DNA of 10,324 bases from UMGS1474 sp050946775. GTDB taxonomy: Bacteria; Bacillota; Clostridia; Oscillospirales; Acutalibacteraceae. The position numbers were made by a program, and so were the translations under genes. Location: contig JBMNVL010000070.1 in NCBI GenBank assembly GCA_050946775.1, forward strand, positions 1-10,324, in the 5' to 3' direction. Of this stretch, positions 8,438 to 10,324 are shown one piece after another. The notes under the pieces were generated by a model. That model was not told the origin of the DNA. It did no database searches and saw only the letters and a program-made list of their open reading frames with translations. How positions within the stretch are numbered: position 1 is the first letter of the stretch; each line of letters opens with the position of its first letter.

Positions 8438-9883
8438 TTATTTCTTGCGCCAGACCGACGGGGAGAAGGTCAGCAGCAGGGGATAGATCTCCAGCCGTCC
8501 GAGAAGCATGGAAGCGGACAAAATCAGCTTGGAGACAGGGGAGAAGGCCGCGTAGTTGGCGGCCGGACCGACGCCCGCCAGACCGGGACCGATGTTGTTG
8601 AAGGTGGCGGCGGTCGCCGTCAGATTGGTGGTCAGATCGAACGAGTTCAGAATACACAGCGACAGGAAGATGACCACCTGGCAGAGGATGAACAGGGCGA
8701 AATAGGTGGCCACGCTGTGCAGGGTGACGGTATCCAGGGCCTTGCCCTCCAGCTGGACCGAGCCGACGGCGTTGGGATGGAGCATCCGCTTGAATTCCCG
8801 GCGGATCATCTTGAACAGCAGGATCACCCGGGACACCTTGAGCCCGCCCGCCGTTGAACCGGCGCAGCCGCCGATGAACATCAGCAAAAACAGGATCGCC
8901 TGGCTGAGCAGCGGCCAGCGGTTGAAATCGGCGGTGGCGTAGCCGGTGGTGGTCAGAATCGAGCTGGTCTGGAACGCCGCCTGCCGGACGCTTTCGCCGA
9001 CGGTGGGATACAACCGGTAGATATTGGCGGTGATCAGCGTTGCCGCGGCCAAAAAGATCCCGACGTAGCACCACAGCTCCCGGCTTTTGAAGAAGGATTT
9101 CACCCGGCCGATCAACAGCAGGAAATACAGATTGAAGTTGACGCCGAACAGCAGCATGAACACCGTGACGACCCATTGCAGATAGGGACTGTACCCGGCC
9201 AGACTGTCCGGCTTGATGCCAAAGCCGCCGGTGCCCGCGGTTCCCATCGCGTGGATCAAACTGTCGAACAGCGGCATCCCGCCGCACAGGAGCAGCACCG
9301 TTTCCAGCACCGTCAAGCCGATGTAAATGAGATACAGGATTTTGGCGGTGTCCCGGATCCGGGGTACCAGCTTGCCCACCACCGGGCCGGGCATTTCCGC
9401 CCGCATGATGTGCATCGACCGGCCCGAGTCGGTGGGCAGAACGGCCATCATCAGCACCAGCACGCCCATGCCGCCGATCCAGTGGGTAAAGCTGCGCCAA
9501 AAGGCGATGCCGTGGCCCAGCCGGTCGACGTGATGCAAAATGGACGAGCCGGTGGTGGTCAGACCGCTGACCGTTTCAAAAAACGCGTCGATATACGACG
9601 GGATCTGCCCGCTGATCACAAAGGGCAGCGCACCGATCACCGACATAACGATCCACGCCACCGCGACGATGGTAAAGCCCTCCCGGGCGTAGATCACCCG
9701 GTTTTTGGTGCGCAGCAGCGCCAGCGGCGCGCCGATGACCGCCGCGACCCCGATGGTGACGCCAAAGGCCGCCGCGCAGGCGTATTCCCGGTAAAGCAGC
9801 GACACGGCCAGCGGCAGCAGCAGCAGCACCCCCTCCAGCCAGACGATCCTTCCGATCGTGTACCATACCATTTTGCGATTCAT
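8438..9883 (-). CDS. trkH: Trk/Ktr-type potassium uptake channel subunit TrkH
   Basis: This 481-residue polytopic protein has the four membrane-pore-membrane repeats of the TrkH/KtrB family. The four filter regions are visible: TTTGSS (109-114, Gly112), GTAGTGGFG (214-222), TTTGYATADF (311-320, Gly314) and NNIGPGLAGVG (429-439, Gly432). All four keep glycine, consistent with K+ transport. GGCAGSTAGGLKVSR (338-352), with Lys349 and Arg352, matches the intramembrane gating loop seen in TrkH structures. HWIGGMG (134-140) is also characteristic. Length is typical and the protein looks complete. AAGGA (9898-9902) lies 14 bases before ATG 9883, rather far, so an internal start at Met5 is possible but unlikely given conserved length. 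trkA lies 32 bases upstream and encodes the cytoplasmic gating ring partner. Confidence 0.95.
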   Translation of the reverse strand: MNRKMVWYTIGRIVWLEGVLLLLPLAVSLLYREYACAAAFGVTIGVAAVIGAPLALLRTKNRVIYAREGFTIVAVAWIVMSVIGALPFVISGQIPSYIDAFFETVSGLTTTGSSILHHVDRLGHGIAFWRSFTHWIGGMGVLVLMMAVLPTDSGRSMHIMRAEMPGPVVGKLVPRIRDTAKILYLIYIGLTVLETVLLLCGGMPLFDSLIHAMGTAGTGGFGIKPDSLAGYSPYLQWVVTVFMLLFGVNFNLYFLLLIGRVKSFFKSRELWCYVGIFLAAATLITANIYRLYPTVGESVRQAAFQTSSILTTTGYATADFNRWPLLSQAILFLLMFIGGCAGSTAGGLKVSRVILLFKMIRREFKRMLHPNAVGSVQLEGKALDTVTLHSVATYFALFILCQVVIFLSLCILNSFDLTTNLTATAATFNNIGPGLAGVGPAANYAAFSPVSKLILSASMLLGRLEIYPLLLTFSPSVWRKK

Positions 9884-9915
9884 GTAGCGTTGATCCGTCC
9901 TTACTTTGTGTTGTG

Positions 9916-10324
9916 TTACTTGAGAATATCCGCCAGATCCCGCAGTTGTTGGTCGGCGGCCAGCACGATCACCCGGTCACCCGGCAGGATCACGTCGTCG
10001 CCGCCGGGGATAATGGGCTTGCGATCCCGGATGATCCCGGCGATCAGGGTGTTGGAGCGCAGCTTCATCTCCTTGAGCGGTACCCGGATCATCTTGAATT
10101 CCGGGCCGACCCGGAATTCCAGCGTTTCCGCTTTATCGTCCATCAGCTTGTACAGGGTCTCCACGTTGCTGCCCATCGAGTTTTGCAGCGCGCGGGCGTA
10201 TTGCGCCAGAATATCGGCGACAATCTTCTGGGGGGAAACGATGGAGTCCAGCCCCAGCTTTTCCGCCATCGACGCCAGCTCGCTGCGGTTGACCTTGGAA
10301 ATGACGGTGGGCACCTTCTGGCTG
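9916..10324 (-). CDS. trkA: Trk system regulatory protein TrkA, C-terminal part
   Basis: The frame is open to the right edge, so the 5' part is missing; 135 residues are visible and the GTG at 10314 is internal. The first part (VPTVISKVNRSE, then LGLDSIVSPQKIVADIL) is the end of an RCK_N (TrkA_N, NAD-binding Rossmann) domain. From about residue 55 follows an RCK_C (TrkA_C) domain with LEFRVGPEFKMIRVPLKEM, AGIIRDRKPIIPGGDDVILPGDRVIVLA and a closing helix. TrkA forms a ring under TrkH and opens or closes the channel in response to nucleotides. RCK_C domains of related Firmicute proteins (KtrA, CpaA) bind cyclic di-AMP; whether this one does cannot be judged by eye. It is the first visible gene of the minus-strand operon, and any promoter lies outside the window. 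Confidence 0.92.
   Translation of the reverse strand, partial: SQKVPTVISKVNRSELASMAEKLGLDSIVSPQKIVADILAQYARALQNSMGSNVETLYKLMDDKAETLEFRVGPEFKMIRVPLKEMKLRSNTLIAGIIRDRKPIIPGGDDVILPGDRVIVLAADQQLRDLADILK

Noticed and set aside
8424..9500. 358-codon open frame on the minus strand inside trkH
   Set aside because: It is a different frame of trkH, whose filter motifs are intact in the main frame.
9916..10314. A complete 132-residue stand-alone RCK_C protein starting at GTG 10314
   Set aside because: The frame stays open to the window edge and the residues before the GTG continue the RCK_N domain, so it is a truncated view of TrkA.

Overview
The window is GC-rich bacterial DNA, packed with genes and carrying no sign of mobile elements. 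Its gene set points to a high-GC anaerobic Firmicute of class Clostridia, in the Oscillospiraceae/Ruminococcaceae range. The reasons are oxygen-sensitive 2-hydroxyacyl-CoA dehydratase/activase proteins, the TepA-SpoIIIE gene pair known from Bacillus and Clostridia, strong GGAGG-type ribosome binding sites, and a TrkAH potassium system. The taxon is an inference from gene content; no rRNA gene is present.

Left half, plus strand (1-5998): four genes in a row. The first is the 3' part of an acyl-CoA dehydratase activase-type protein cut by the window edge. Next come a 2-hydroxyacyl-CoA dehydratase (HgdB-like) protein, a ClpP-fold protease of the TepA family, and a full-length FtsK/SpoIIIE DNA translocase. 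Gaps are 5, 45 and 62 bases, so co-transcription is plausible. The first two genes form one functional unit: an ATP-driven electron injector and an iron-sulfur dehydratase-like partner. The tepA-spoIIIE order matches the known B. subtilis neighbourhood tepA-ylzJ-spoIIIE, here without ylzJ.

Centre (5999-6083): a strong, symmetric intrinsic terminator lies between the two convergent gene blocks and should stop transcription from both sides.

Right half, minus strand (6084-10324, read right to left): trkA (5' end off the window), trkH, asnB, and a small membrane-anchored protein with a probable OB-fold. Gaps are 32, 22 and 10 bases, so this looks like one operon. TrkA and TrkH together make a gated K+ uptake channel. 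AsnB is a glutamine-dependent amidotransferase. The last gene is uncharacterised and is probably translationally coupled to asnB.

Most of the window is ordinary housekeeping DNA, and I do not see a clearly new multi-gene system. The points most worth a second look are a perfect 9-bp hairpin that holds the tepA ribosome binding site partly in its loop and ends one base before the start codon, a TepA whose catalytic aspartate is not at the expected ClpP position, a direct repeat ahead of spoIIIE, and the unexplained OB-fold protein tied to asnB and trkAH.
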